DNA of 64,000 nucleotides. Source: Nostoc sp. FACHB-280. GTDB lineage: Bacteria; Cyanobacteriota; Cyanobacteriia; Cyanobacteriales; Nostocaceae. Made by a program: the position numbers and the translations under genes. Location: assembly GCF_014697615.1 (NCBI RefSeq), contig NZ_JACJSD010000010.1, positions 62,001 through 126,000 on the forward strand. Reading direction: 5' to 3'. Position 1 is the stretch's first letter, and each line of letters begins with the position of its first letter. Positions 52,815-61,711 of the stretch are shown one piece after another. The notes below the pieces were generated by a model. The model was not told the origin of the DNA and did not search any database. It saw nothing but the letters and a program-made list of their open reading frames with translations.

Positions 52815-53138
52815 ATGGACAGCAACAACTGGTTGCAACAGCTAATGATGGTGGGAATTGGTACAACGTCTTTGGTGGCAGAAAAGCTGCGTGAGGTGAG
52901 TGATGAATTAGTCAAAGACGGTAAGCTGAACCCTGAGCAAGCTAAGGCAGTAATGGATGATATTGTACAGCAGCTAAAGTCAGAGCAAGGCAATTGGGAT
53001 GCTCAAATGCAACGACAAATGCGGAATATGTTGCAGGATTTAGGAGTGGCGCGTCAGTCTGAGGTGGATGAACTCCGAGGGAGAATAGACCGTTTAGAAC
53101 GTCAAGTACGCGATTTAGAAAATAAGCTTTGGCGTTAA
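52815..53138 (+). CDS. Phasin-like coiled-coil protein
   Basis: 107 residues, nearly all helical: MVGIGTTSLVAEKLREVSDE, LVKDGKLNPEQAKAVMDDIV, RQMRNMLQDLGVARQSEVDE and a C-terminal heptad coiled coil LRGRIDRLERQVRDLENKLW. This matches the PhaF/phasin-type family (poly-hydroxyalkanoate granule-associated, or regulator-like). A strong AGGAAGGA site precedes the ATG. No PHA synthase gene is in the window, so the granule link is by family only. Confidence 0.8.
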   Translation: MDSNNWLQQLMMVGIGTTSLVAEKLREVSDELVKDGKLNPEQAKAVMDDIVQQLKSEQGNWDAQMQRQMRNMLQDLGVARQSEVDELRGRIDRLERQVRDLENKLWR

Positions 53139-53216
53139 GATGTGCTTTGTGATTTAAACTAAATGTGTCCTGTTGGTATTGCTTTTACCAAACGACCTCA
53201 GTATGGAGGACTAATT

Positions 53217-53738
53217 TTGAAAGCAATTTTACTCAGCGTGGGTGTCATGCTAGTTTGTGTGGTGGTTTTAGTATTAGCGCAATTAGGCGGTAAACCGGAT
53301 ACTGCCGTTGCTGCTAATTTAACCCAAGCGCAATCATCACCCACTATCATTACAAAAAACGATACTCTGATAGCAAATAACACTATGTCTGATAAAAACG
53401 TTGTCACAACTCCTTCTGGACTAAAATACGTTGAAATCAAAGAGGGAACTGGGGCAACTCCTCAGCCTGGCCAAACAGTTGTAGTTCACTACACTGGTAC
53501 TTTAGAAGATGGGACTCAGTTTGATAGTTCTCGCGATCGCGGTCAACCTTTCCAGTTTAAAATCGGCATTGGACAGGTAATTAAAGGTTGGGATGAAGGA
53601 CTCAGCACCATGAAAGTTGGCGGTCAGCGTGAGTTGATTATCCCTTCAGCGTTGGGTTATGGTTCCCGTGGTGCAGGTGGCGTAATTCCACCTAACGCTA
53701 CCCTAATTTTTGATGTGGAATTGCTTGGTGTTAAATAA
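53217..53738 (+). CDS. FKBP-type peptidyl-prolyl cis-trans isomerase
   Basis: 173 residues from a TTG start at 53217 that has GGAGG seven bases ahead; the ATG at 53163 is in frame but lacks a site and would put a soluble stretch before the signal helix. A signal/anchor helix ([20 protein letters not shown]) is followed by a linker and an FKBP domain: [60 protein letters not shown] and [20 protein letters not shown]. Active-site aromatic residues (Tyr, Phe, Trp, Tyr) are present. Exported folding helper, in the lumen or periplasm. Confidence 0.9.
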   Translation: MKAILLSVGVMLVCVVVLVLAQLGGKPDTAVAANLTQAQSSPTIITKNDTLIANNTMSDKNVVTTPSGLKYVEIKEGTGATPQPGQTVVVHYTGTLEDGTQFDSSRDRGQPFQFKIGIGQVIKGWDEGLSTMKVGGQRELIIPSALGYGSRGAGGVIPPNATLIFDVELLGVK

Positions 53739-53749
53739 AGTCTGAAGTG

Positions 53750-53788
53750 TGAAGTATGAAGTCTGAAAATTTCAGACTTCATACTTCA
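53750..53788. terminator. 19-bp stem between convergent FKBP and dnaB genes
   Basis: TGAAGTATGAAGTCTGAAA at 53750-53768 and its exact complement at 53770-53788 flank a single base. It lies 12 bases after the FKBP stop and 4 bases before the dnaB stop, so it could terminate both. It is made of tgaagtatgaag-type short repeats. Confidence 0.65.
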
Positions 53789-53791
53789 TAG

Positions 53792-56700
53792 TTAATAATT
53801 TGGTCTGGCTAAGTTTTTAAACTTGGTATATTGCGGGTCGAATAATAATTTCACTGTACCTGTTGGGCCATTGCGGTGTTTTGCTACTATGACTTCAGCA
53901 ATGCCGCGATCGGGGGTATCTGGTGAATAATATTCATCGCGGTATAACATAATAACTAAATCTGCATCTTGTTCAATCGAGTTGTGAACAATAATATTAT
54001 TGGCTACAAAGTTGTGCAAGCCAGGAACAGTTAGGTCAAACACTTCTTCCTCTCCACTTAATTCAATTGAAACTATTTCATCCCAATAAACATCGCTGTT
54101 GGCAAGTGTAAGTAGTTGATTTGATTTAACAAGCTTGGCTACTTTTAATGCTCTTTCTCTACTTAAATTTGCTTTGTAAAGTGTAGAGCCACAATAAGAT
54201 GTTCCTAGGGAGGAATGTAATAGCCTTGTAGTTAAACCAACACTTGGCATTGCAGGTACAACTAGTGTTTTCCAAACATCTTTGGGAATTATGTCTCTGT
54301 TTGGGTTATGAATTGATTTTTGCAAGTGTTGAGCAATTTGTTGTAATGAACTTAGCTTATATTCTCCTACTGCTCTAACTTTTTGGATAAATAACTCAAG
54401 GTCAGGCTTACCAGTAATTGTTACATGATATTGGTTTCTACCTTTGCCTATTTGAGGAATTATCTTGAGCTTGGCATTAATACCAAGCCTTAACAAAAGT
54501 GTTTGTACATCAAACGCTAATCTCTCACTACTGCTGGCATAATACGCAATAGGTCTTGGTCTTTTACCAGCAACTAATTTAATACAACCATCTGTACTCC
54601 AAAGGTGTCGTAAAAAGCAGGCGATTAACTCTTGTGGTTGTGAGAATAATTCTTGAGGTACAAATTTTTTGTAAGACCTTAAACCAAAAATTCCGAGGGA
54701 ATCTAACCATTTAGCAATGGGATTTCTCACATTATGAGTAAGACGTTGTGCTGCGGATAAATAAACTTGATACCAGCCTCGTTCAGGCGAGATTTTAGGA
54801 ACAATTGAATCTCCAAAAAATTCTCTGGCTAAGAAAGCAACATTCTCTGCTAAATCTATCTCTTTGGTTGTGTACTGTATCACATGACGTGGAAGTGTAC
54901 AGCCGTCACCAATTAAATGTCCTAATAATGCAACTTCGGCATAGGTCATTGTTTGTTTACCAGAACTAGGAATATGTCTTGGTAAACATAGATGTTGGTT
55001 AAGATTTAATTCATCAAGCCTTCTCCAGCCATTAATAGTTAAAAATTTATGATTACCTGTGGCACGAATTTTTCGTCCTAATCGAGTTTTGATGGTAAAT
55101 ACAGGCTTGATTCCTGTAGAAAAAGCATGGCTAACAATTGCCCTTTCTAATTGCATTGTAAATTCATTCAATGCCCAAACAGCAAAACCTGATTGACCAA
55201 CTAATTCTTTAATTGGTACTTGTAATCCACTATCTGCCAATGTGATTAAACTATCACCAGTTAAACAACCTGATTCTCTCAAATCAGATAACATTGGGCG
55301 CTTGTTGGTACGTGCTTCTACACCGCGACTTAACTGTGATAAAGCAATTATAGGTACAGATAATTCACGGGCTAAACCTTTGAGACTGCGTGTGATGCGA
55401 GATAATTCTTGTACGCGGTTATCGCCTGCGCCTTCCATTAATTGCAGGTAATCTATGATAATCAAGCCTAAGTCTGCACCTTGTTCAGCTTGCAATCTTC
55501 TGGCTTGCGATCGCATCTCGTTGACTGTTATATTCGGCGTATCATCGATATAAAGTGGAATCTCGGAAAGCATACCAATTGCCCGACTTAACGGTTCCCA
55601 CTGGGTTTGGCTGATACGTCCACTCCGCAAATAACCAGATTCAATTCCCGCTTCACTAGCTAATAGTCGTTGTACTAGCTGTTCTTTTGACATTTCTAAG
55701 CTAAACACAGCCACTGGTAATTTATATAAAGCAGCGATATTATGACCTAGGTTCAAACAAAAGGCTGTATTGTGAACACAGATATCGTTAGCGACAAAAT
55801 TGTGTGTTTCAGGAATTGTTAAGTCATAGACTTGTTTGTAACCTATTAACTCAATCGCTACAATTTCATCCCAATAGATATCACTAGTAGCTAACTGTTG
55901 TAGTTGTAAGTTTTCTAAAGCAGTTGCTAAATTCCACAGCCGTTCTCTTTTTAAAGCACGTTTACCGACGTGTATATTTGTAGAGTTTTGAATACCAGCA
56001 CGTTTGGCTAAACTTGCCCAAGATTCGTTGCCTTTAGCTACTGTTATCTGTTCCCAAATTTCAACTGGAATAAAGTCACAGTTAGTTTGATATCTTTTTT
56101 GTGAGATTGCGTCTGCAACTTTTTTTAAGGCTGCTTCTTTACCAAAAATCCCAATTTCAGAAATAAATGTTTTGATACTTTGGGCATCAGTAATATCTAA
56201 TTGCCAAGCTTGTCTGCGAGTGTCTTGATATTTTACCGAACGTTTTTTCAGTCTGGCAATAATGCCAAATCGCAATAATAAATGTTGTATTTGTCTTGCT
56301 AGTTTTTCGCTGACAGAACAGTAACCTAATTGGGATTGACCGCTTGACAGTAAAGTTGCCCATCCATCTGTAGCAAATAGACGATTGAGAAACATAGCTA
56401 TTTGCGATCGCTCTAACTGAAATACAATGGCTGGTACTGTTTTAGCATGAGCATCTTTGCCCCATAACCCTAGTTCTTCTAACCAATTTGCTAAAGAGTT
56501 TCGGCTGGCTTTGCTGATGCTAGTAAATCCATGAGGTGCAAATTCCTCTGGTTCAGTTTCGAGAAGTGTACACAGTTGTTTAAAGGTATCAAAATTTGGT
56601 ACACATTGCCCTTGCTGCCAAATACTAAACAAAGCTGGACTAACATTTAACTCATAACTCAATTGTCTAGCAGTTAAACTTTGAGACTGAACTAAAGTTT

Positions 56701-57919
56701 TTAAGCGTTGAGCAAACAGATGTCTTTGACTAGCAATAAATTCTAAATCACCTCGAACACAAAGTGATGGTGTGCGTTGTCCTTGGGAAGTCTCCCAGCG
56801 CACAGCTAAACCACCAAAATCAGCCACAGCTTGAGAAAATTCTGCTTGTAGTAACGGATTACTATTTGTAAATCTGGGATTGCTATTAGTTAAACCACCA
56901 TCACCAATTAAATAGGCTAGTAATTTCACCTCACATTCACGCAAAGTTTTTGTCCCAAATACATCTACTTTGCGCGGTACAGCAATTCGCTCTCCAACTT
57001 GGATATTTGCTAATTTTTGCCAACCTTGAATGGTTAGAAATGGATGGGTAATTGTGGTTTCAATGGTTCTTCCTAGGCGAGTTGTCACCCGAAAAACAGG
57101 TTTTATACCATCATCTACAAATGCTGATGGTTGAGTAAAGCTAAATTTCCAGTTATCATTTAACGTCAATAAGGAGCCTTGACGTTGTTTATACAATTGT
57201 TCAATTGTCGTAATTTGTCCATCTGCCAAGACAATTTCCGCATCAAAACTGAGGCATTTGCCCATTGACGGCCTGCCAGCGACGATAATCAAATCAGAAC
57301 GCTGAAAACCGCTAGTCATGGCATCTAAATCATAAAAGCCACAAGGAATTCCTGGTAAAGCGACACCTTGATGGCGTGTTTCAATATCTTGAAAAGTATT
57401 GACTAAAGTATCAGAAATATGGACTAAACCTGATTGGGGTCGTTCTTGGGTGACACCAAAAACTTTTTGTTCTGCTTTGTCTAAAACTATGGGTAACTCG
57501 GTTTCTGTCTCGTAACCAAGATGGACAATTTCGTTACCAGCTTTAATTAACTGTCGCCGCAGGTATTTTTCCATGACTAACCCTGCTAAAGCGTCGATGT
57601 TAACAGCAGAAACTGTTCTGTCTACGAGGGTCGCTAGTTTATTTCTCCCGCCAATCCGCGCTAGTAAATCATTATCTGCTAACCAACTGGTAATGGAGAG
57701 TAAATCTGTGGGTTTACCTTGGGCATGGAGGCGCAGGGCGGCTTGATAAATATCTTTATGGGCGCTAATGTAAAATGCTTCAGGAACTAAGCGATCGCTA
57801 ACTCGCCCAATCGCTTCTGGATCTAGTAAAATTCCCCCCAAAATCGCTTCTTCTGCTTCAATATTTTGGGGTGGTAGGCGATCGCTACCATCGCCTTGAA
57901 AATTTAATTCTTCCGCCAT
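53792..57919 (-). CDS. dnaB: Replicative DNA helicase DnaB with two inteins
   Basis: 1375 codons, of which about 450 encode the DnaB helicase after removal of two inteins (496 and 429 residues). Extein parts are the N-terminal primase-interacting domain (LPPQNIEAEEAILGGILLDP, EAFYISAHKDIYQAALRL), the P-loop GRPSMGK|TAFCLNLG (split by intein 1), Walker B IIIDYLQLM, and LSQLSRGVEARTNKRP...DLRESG|SIEQDADLVIMLYRDEYY (split by intein 2). It unwinds DNA at the replication fork as a hexamer. Both inteins sit in the ATPase core, so the protein is inactive until spliced. rplI lies upstream, the usual rplI-dnaB neighbourhood. Confidence 0.95.
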   Translation of the reverse strand: MAEELNFQGDGSDRLPPQNIEAEEAILGGILLDPEAIGRVSDRLVPEAFYISAHKDIYQAALRLHAQGKPTDLLSITSWLADNDLLARIGGRNKLATLVDRTVSAVNIDALAGLVMEKYLRRQLIKAGNEIVHLGYETETELPIVLDKAEQKVFGVTQERPQSGLVHISDTLVNTFQDIETRHQGVALPGIPCGFYDLDAMTSGFQRSDLIIVAGRPSMGKCLSFDAEIVLADGQITTIEQLYKQRQGSLLTLNDNWKFSFTQPSAFVDDGIKPVFRVTTRLGRTIETTITHPFLTIQGWQKLANIQVGERIAVPRKVDVFGTKTLRECEVKLLAYLIGDGGLTNSNPRFTNSNPLLQAEFSQAVADFGGLAVRWETSQGQRTPSLCVRGDLEFIASQRHLFAQRLKTLVQSQSLTARQLSYELNVSPALFSIWQQGQCVPNFDTFKQLCTLLETEPEEFAPHGFTSISKASRNSLANWLEELGLWGKDAHAKTVPAIVFQLERSQIAMFLNRLFATDGWATLLSSGQSQLGYCSVSEKLARQIQHLLLRFGIIARLKKRSVKYQDTRRQAWQLDITDAQSIKTFISEIGIFGKEAALKKVADAISQKRYQTNCDFIPVEIWEQITVAKGNESWASLAKRAGIQNSTNIHVGKRALKRERLWNLATALENLQLQQLATSDIYWDEIVAIELIGYKQVYDLTIPETHNFVANDICVHNTAFCLNLGHNIAALYKLPVAVFSLEMSKEQLVQRLLASEAGIESGYLRSGRISQTQWEPLSRAIGMLSEIPLYIDDTPNITVNEMRSQARRLQAEQGADLGLIIIDYLQLMEGAGDNRVQELSRITRSLKGLARELSVPIIALSQLSRGVEARTNKRPMLSDLRESGCLTGDSLITLADSGLQVPIKELVGQSGFAVWALNEFTMQLERAIVSHAFSTGIKPVFTIKTRLGRKIRATGNHKFLTINGWRRLDELNLNQHLCLPRHIPSSGKQTMTYAEVALLGHLIGDGCTLPRHVIQYTTKEIDLAENVAFLAREFFGDSIVPKISPERGWYQVYLSAAQRLTHNVRNPIAKWLDSLGIFGLRSYKKFVPQELFSQPQELIACFLRHLWSTDGCIKLVAGKRPRPIAYYASSSERLAFDVQTLLLRLGINAKLKIIPQIGKGRNQYHVTITGKPDLELFIQKVRAVGEYKLSSLQQIAQHLQKSIHNPNRDIIPKDVWKTLVVPAMPSVGLTTRLLHSSLGTSYCGSTLYKANLSRERALKVAKLVKSNQLLTLANSDVYWDEIVSIELSGEEEVFDLTVPGLHNFVANNIIVHNSIEQDADLVIMLYRDEYYSPDTPDRGIAEVIVAKHRNGPTGTVKLLFDPQYTKFKNLARPNY
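53981..55267 (-). other. Intein 2 in DnaB (429 aa, same site as Synechocystis DnaB intein)
   Basis: Precursor residues 885-1313, between the DLRESG and SIEQDAD parts of the helicase. It begins CLTGDSLITLADSG, has block B GNHKFLTINGW, endonuclease motifs LLGHLIGDGCTL and LRHLWSTDGCIKL, and ends NFVANNIIVHN before Ser+1. Position and length (429 residues) agree with the well-known Synechocystis DnaB intein. No helix-turn-helix is seen in this one. Confidence 0.93.
55769..57256 (-). other. Intein 1 in DnaB (496 aa, P-loop site, LAGLIDADG plus HTH)
   Basis: Precursor residues 222-717, inserted between Lys221 and Thr718 of the Walker A motif. It begins with Cys (CLSFDAEIVLADG), has block B THPFLTIQGW, and ends VHN before the Thr+1 nucleophile. 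Two LAGLIDADG-type motifs are present (LLAYLIGDG at 333-341 and LNRLFATDG at 511-519). Between them, at about 404-455, is a helix-turn-helix-like segment (LTARQLSYELNVSPALFSIW, then VPNFDTFKQLCTLLE). The homing endonuclease therefore appears complete. The Lys-Thr pair of the P-loop is only restored by splicing. Confidence 0.92.
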
Positions 57920-58102
57920 ATACGATTTTGGATGAGTAATGAGGATTCTCTATTACCCTTATAGTCCAAAATCTAGGTAATTACGGAGGCGGCAGAAGGC
58001 TGAAGACTAGAAAACTTGTACTGTAAGCTTTTTGTCTTTAACCACAGATTTAACACTGACAAAATATCTGTGTACATCTGTGGCAGAACCTCAAAAAAAT
58101 CG

Positions 58103-58561
58103 TTAGCTGGCAACGACTTCAAAGTCGATTTGCGCTGTAACGTCTGAGTGCAACTTGATTTCAGCTTTGTAAGTACCCAGCTTACCAATGTCGGGAATTG
58201 TAATCCCACGACGATCAACTTCTTGACTGGTAGCTGCTTGAATTGCATCGGCAACATCTTGAGTGGTGACAGTACCGAAGATGGCTTCGTTTTCACCAAC
58301 TTGTTTAGCAATTTTTAGACTGCCAACTTTTTCTAAAGCTGCTTTTTGTTCTAAGGCTTGTTGCTTGAGTTCCAATTGCCGTTGACGTTCTTGTTCACGA
58401 CGGCGTTCTACTTGTTTGAGAATACCAGGAGTGGCGCGGGTTGCCAAACTCTGGGGAATAAGGTAATTTCTAGCATAGCCAGGAGCAACTTCTACTAAGT
58501 CACCTAATTTGCCTAACTTGCTGACATCTTGAGTTAATACTAACTGAACGCGTTTCGCCAT
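58103..58561 (-). CDS. rplI: 50S ribosomal protein L9
   Basis: 152 residues from [20 protein letters not shown]; the ATG at 58561 is chosen over 58591 because it begins the conserved N-terminus. Two-domain L9: [20 protein letters not shown], a long connecting helix ([20 protein letters not shown]) and the C-terminal domain with [20 protein letters not shown] and [20 protein letters not shown]. It is 183 bases upstream of dnaB in the same direction. Confidence 0.96.
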   Translation of the reverse strand: MAKRVQLVLTQDVSKLGKLGDLVEVAPGYARNYLIPQSLATRATPGILKQVERRREQERQRQLELKQQALEQKAALEKVGSLKIAKQVGENEAIFGTVTTQDVADAIQAATSQEVDRRGITIPDIGKLGTYKAEIKLHSDVTAQIDFEVVAS

Positions 58562-58781
58562 TGTTTTGTTGTTTTTCCTGTAAAATCTCAATAACTTGGG
58601 TTGCAGCCGGATAACCTACATGAGTGTAGCTGTATCCCAAGGGGCTTTGTCTATACCCTAAAGCTTACAGATCCTAGCGAAAGGCGGGGGGCGATCGCAA
58701 CTGTTTAGTAAGTTAAAAGTTAAAAATCAAAAGGCAAAAGAATAAAAATTTGGATTAGCAAGGGTTTCCGACTTCGGGGGT

Positions 58782-59708
58782 TTAATTAAAGATTTTGCGA
58801 ACTTGTTTTTTGACTGTCCGTAGGGTTGTCTCCAATTGACTTGGTTTGGCTGGGGCGGGAATTGCCGCAGGTGGTATGGCAGGATTTAGATTACGGTAGT
58901 ACTCCCAAATTTCCCAGTAAGGACAGCCTGGTTGAATATGAATCCCTGCCCAATGGAGGAATTGTAAAGGTTGATTAACTGTTGGGTCAATGAGAATCTG
59001 ACCTTGTTGTTGGAACTGGGGACTACCTGCCCAATTGCCTGGGGCTTTCTCTGGGCGACGCACAATGTTAAAGCGACGGGGAATGCGCCGCAGCAGAAGG
59101 TAGTTGAGAATAGGTTGATCAGAAACTTTTTCGCTAAAGTCAAAATATTCTGGATGGGCAGCACACTCAGCAAAGGTGTCGTATAAATCTTGTTCCGAAA
59201 AAATGTTTTTCTTTGAACCCCAAAAACCACTGTTAAAAATATCTTTGGTTTCAGCTTGAGTAAATACCTTTGCTTCTACAACATAGGGACTGAAGACATT
59301 TTTTATCCCACCCAAATGTTGATAATCGCAACAAATAAAGTCGGATTCTGCTAAATATTGAAAGTTATTACTGAGTTTCTCAAAAACAACAACATCGGTA
59401 TCGATGTACAAAAATTCATCAAAGGGGCCAAACCAACAAGCTGGTTTGCGGAGTTTATTCGGACTGGCAAAAAACTTACCGCCAAAAATATCAAATAGTT
59501 TTTGGGAGAGGTGACTGATAAAATCTAAATCTTCATATAACTGCACTCCATAATTTTGGTTCAGCAGTGCAGCTATATTGTGGTAGTTTTCATCATAGGG
59601 AATCATGACAATCGGGATATCCGGGTCTGTTAACCGGATGCTATTTAACAGAGCGATCGCATGATCTGTGACCTTATCATTGGCAAAAATATAAATTCCC
59701 TGACTCAT
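58782..59708 (-). CDS. Glycosyltransferase of GT8-like fold (cyanobacterial Npun_R2821/R2823-like)
   Basis: 308 residues. The opening GIYIFANDKVTDHAIALLNS and VMIPYDENYHNIAALLNQNY is a nucleotide-sugar-binding Rossmann-like fold. The metal-binding DxD is FLYIDTDVVVFEKL, followed by ESDFICCDYQHLGG, NSGFWGSKKNIFSE and QPILNYLLLRR; an FLHWAGIHIQPGCPYWEIW segment closes it. It has the same layout as the next gene upstream, and the two stop/start one base apart. It is the last gene of the glycan operon. The sugar and acceptor are unknown. Confidence 0.78.
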   Translation of the reverse strand: MSQGIYIFANDKVTDHAIALLNSIRLTDPDIPIVMIPYDENYHNIAALLNQNYGVQLYEDLDFISHLSQKLFDIFGGKFFASPNKLRKPACWFGPFDEFLYIDTDVVVFEKLSNNFQYLAESDFICCDYQHLGGIKNVFSPYVVEAKVFTQAETKDIFNSGFWGSKKNIFSEQDLYDTFAECAAHPEYFDFSEKVSDQPILNYLLLRRIPRRFNIVRRPEKAPGNWAGSPQFQQQGQILIDPTVNQPLQFLHWAGIHIQPGCPYWEIWEYYRNLNPAIPPAAIPAPAKPSQLETTLRTVKKQVRKIFN

Positions 59709-59709
59709 C

Positions 59710-60720
59710 TTACTTACCTCCTACTGCCAAGCCTAATTTTTTGAGAATACGTTTACCTAAACTCGGCGGTGCATTATAAGCTTTGGGTTTAGTGGTAAAT
59801 TTTGGTCGCTGTTCTGGTGCTTTTAAATAACGATAGTGCAAGAAAATATCTCTATAGGGAAAATCAATATTTTCTCCAGCACACAAGCGATTAAAAAGTT
59901 TAGAAGACAAGCCAATATAATGCAGAAAAGTTAATTTATTCCCTTTGTCGTAGAGAACCTCATCTTGATTGATAAAATGTGGCGAATTAGCACAACAACC
60001 AGTTAATTGATTTTCGGGCAGATTCAGAGCAAAGTTATAATAAGATACATTACTCTTCATTCGCATATAATTCAAAACTGACTGGTTAGGAGCGCCCATA
60101 TACAAAATTTCTGAGTCACCATTATTTAATTGTGTAAGTAACCATTCTCTTTGTTCTGGGGGAAATACACCGCGCTTAGAAGCATAAAATCCAGAGCAGA
60201 AAATTTCCGATTCTATGCGCTCTTTGCTAAATACTTCGTACAATTTTGGCGATGAAACTTTAAATATATGAGCAGGGTCTTTATATTGAAAGTCGTAGGC
60301 GACAAAATCATACTCATCTAACTTGGCAAACACAAAATCTAATGGCTGCATTACTAATGTGTCAGCATCCAAATAGATAAACTTTTCAAAATAACTACCT
60401 GGGTCAAAAGCACAATAACGGCGATTTTCACCAACGCGATAAAATTTCTTAATGCCTTTCGCTTGCCAAGTTTCAATAGCTGTTGGGTGAGATTGCCAAA
60501 CGCGATGAGAAAATTCTTCCCAACGAGCAAAAATTTCTGGATCTTCTAAAAGCGTGACATTTTTTCGGGATGCAACTTCGGCACGTACTAAATCTATTTG
60601 ATCGTTATAAGCAATCACGCATACCGGCACATCGCCAGCATTAACTTCGATGCTATTGAGTAAGGCTACAAGTTGGTTGTAGACATAATCATTAGCCAAA
60701 GTATAAATGCCATTTGTCAT
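59710..60720 (-). CDS. Glycosyltransferase of GT8-like fold (paralogue)
   Basis: 336 residues with GIYTLANDYVYNQLVALLNS, VCVIAYNDQIDLVRAEVASR, the DxD motif in FIYLDADTLVMQPLDFVFAK, then DEYDFVAYDFQ, FCSGFYASKRGVFPPEQREW and NQSVLNYMRMK. It is collinear with the downstream gene's product over most of its length, a tandem duplication. Five bases separate it from the GT10-like gene upstream. It probably adds a sugar to a surface or exopolysaccharide unit. Confidence 0.78.
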   Translation of the reverse strand: MTNGIYTLANDYVYNQLVALLNSIEVNAGDVPVCVIAYNDQIDLVRAEVASRKNVTLLEDPEIFARWEEFSHRVWQSHPTAIETWQAKGIKKFYRVGENRRYCAFDPGSYFEKFIYLDADTLVMQPLDFVFAKLDEYDFVAYDFQYKDPAHIFKVSSPKLYEVFSKERIESEIFCSGFYASKRGVFPPEQREWLLTQLNNGDSEILYMGAPNQSVLNYMRMKSNVSYYNFALNLPENQLTGCCANSPHFINQDEVLYDKGNKLTFLHYIGLSSKLFNRLCAGENIDFPYRDIFLHYRYLKAPEQRPKFTTKPKAYNAPPSLGKRILKKLGLAVGGK

Positions 60721-60725
60721 AAGTT

Positions 60726-61691
60726 TTATCCATTATTTTTCACAAAATTTGCCAGCCAATTCAGCAGATTTAATTTATGCAGAATAATTTGACGAGCTTC
60801 TGCGATCGCATCTTTAGCTGCATACCAAGCATCAGGTGTAGCAGTGACTTCTTGAATGTAAGCAATGCCTTTTTCATCTAAGCTGGGTAATCTTAAAAAA
60901 CTCCCAGGTGGTAATAATTTATCCGCAGCCGGGCCGCCATAGTATATTGGCAAACACCATGCTAGTAGAGCATCCCAAAGTTTTTCACTTACATACCAAT
61001 TATTATCTGCATAGTTTTCAATCGCCAGATTGTAATAATACGGAGCCATGCCATACCATTTATTACCTAGCTCACCCTGAGATTTTGCTGATGTCGGTAA
61101 ATCACGCCCGTACAAATCAAATTTAATGTTGCTTGATTGCATGGATTGTAAAAAACTTAAACGCTGACGATGGTTAGCTGTGCGGTTAATTCCAGAAGTA
61201 ATCCAACTACAGGAAGAGACTTTTTCTGGCGGCGGCATTTCATTTAAATCTTTAAATGAGTTGCTGTGATACCAAATCGCTGGCATATATTCGGGAACTG
61301 GGGCAAAGTCATCGGGGCCAGATACATAACCACAATATTCTTGGGCGACTTGGTAAACTTTTTTATGTTTTTCTACTACCTCTTCTAAGGGTGGTTCGCG
61401 CATCAGGTAAATAATTTTTTCTTTGCTAACTCCCCGGAGAGAAGAGGCAAAATTTGATTCTGGTGCTGGCTGTTTTTTCTGCCAACGACTTAACCAAGTT
61501 TCCTTGGGCTTTTTGAGGATATGGGGAAAATCAAACTGATACATCAATAAAAATTCAGGCTTGTTTGCTAATGCCTGAATTTGAATATTTTGCCAAACTC
61601 CAAAAGGATGGGGTGTTTGTTGCCACAGCCAATCGCCTTGGGTTTTTAAGGCTTTATAGCTGCTAATCATACCAACGGTTGTAATTTGCAT
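60726..61691 (-). CDS. GT10 (fucosyltransferase-like) glycosyltransferase
   Basis: 321 residues. The C-terminal half has the GT10 alpha-1,3-fucosyltransferase pattern: SCSWITSGINRTANHRQRLS, IKFDLYGRDLP, YYYNLAIENYADNNWYVSEK, LWDALLAWCLPIYYGGPAAD and LLPPGSFLRL. In the family the ENxxxxxYxTEK segment binds GDP-fucose; here it reads ENYADNNWYVSEK, which is compatible. The N-terminal half is less conserved (QWLWQQTPHPFGVW-like). Possibly a fucosyltransferase, but the sugar is not proven. Confidence 0.8.
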   Translation of the reverse strand: MQITTVGMISSYKALKTQGDWLWQQTPHPFGVWQNIQIQALANKPEFLLMYQFDFPHILKKPKETWLSRWQKKQPAPESNFASSLRGVSKEKIIYLMREPPLEEVVEKHKKVYQVAQEYCGYVSGPDDFAPVPEYMPAIWYHSNSFKDLNEMPPPEKVSSCSWITSGINRTANHRQRLSFLQSMQSSNIKFDLYGRDLPTSAKSQGELGNKWYGMAPYYYNLAIENYADNNWYVSEKLWDALLAWCLPIYYGGPAADKLLPPGSFLRLPSLDEKGIAYIQEVTATPDAWYAAKDAIAEARQIILHKLNLLNWLANFVKNNG

Positions 61692-61711
61692 TTGGTTTAT
61701 TTGGATTGCAA

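Noticed and set aside
55242-55451. 69-codon plus-strand ORF within dnaB
   Set aside because: Antisense to the conserved helicase segment around DLRESG; a shadow reading.
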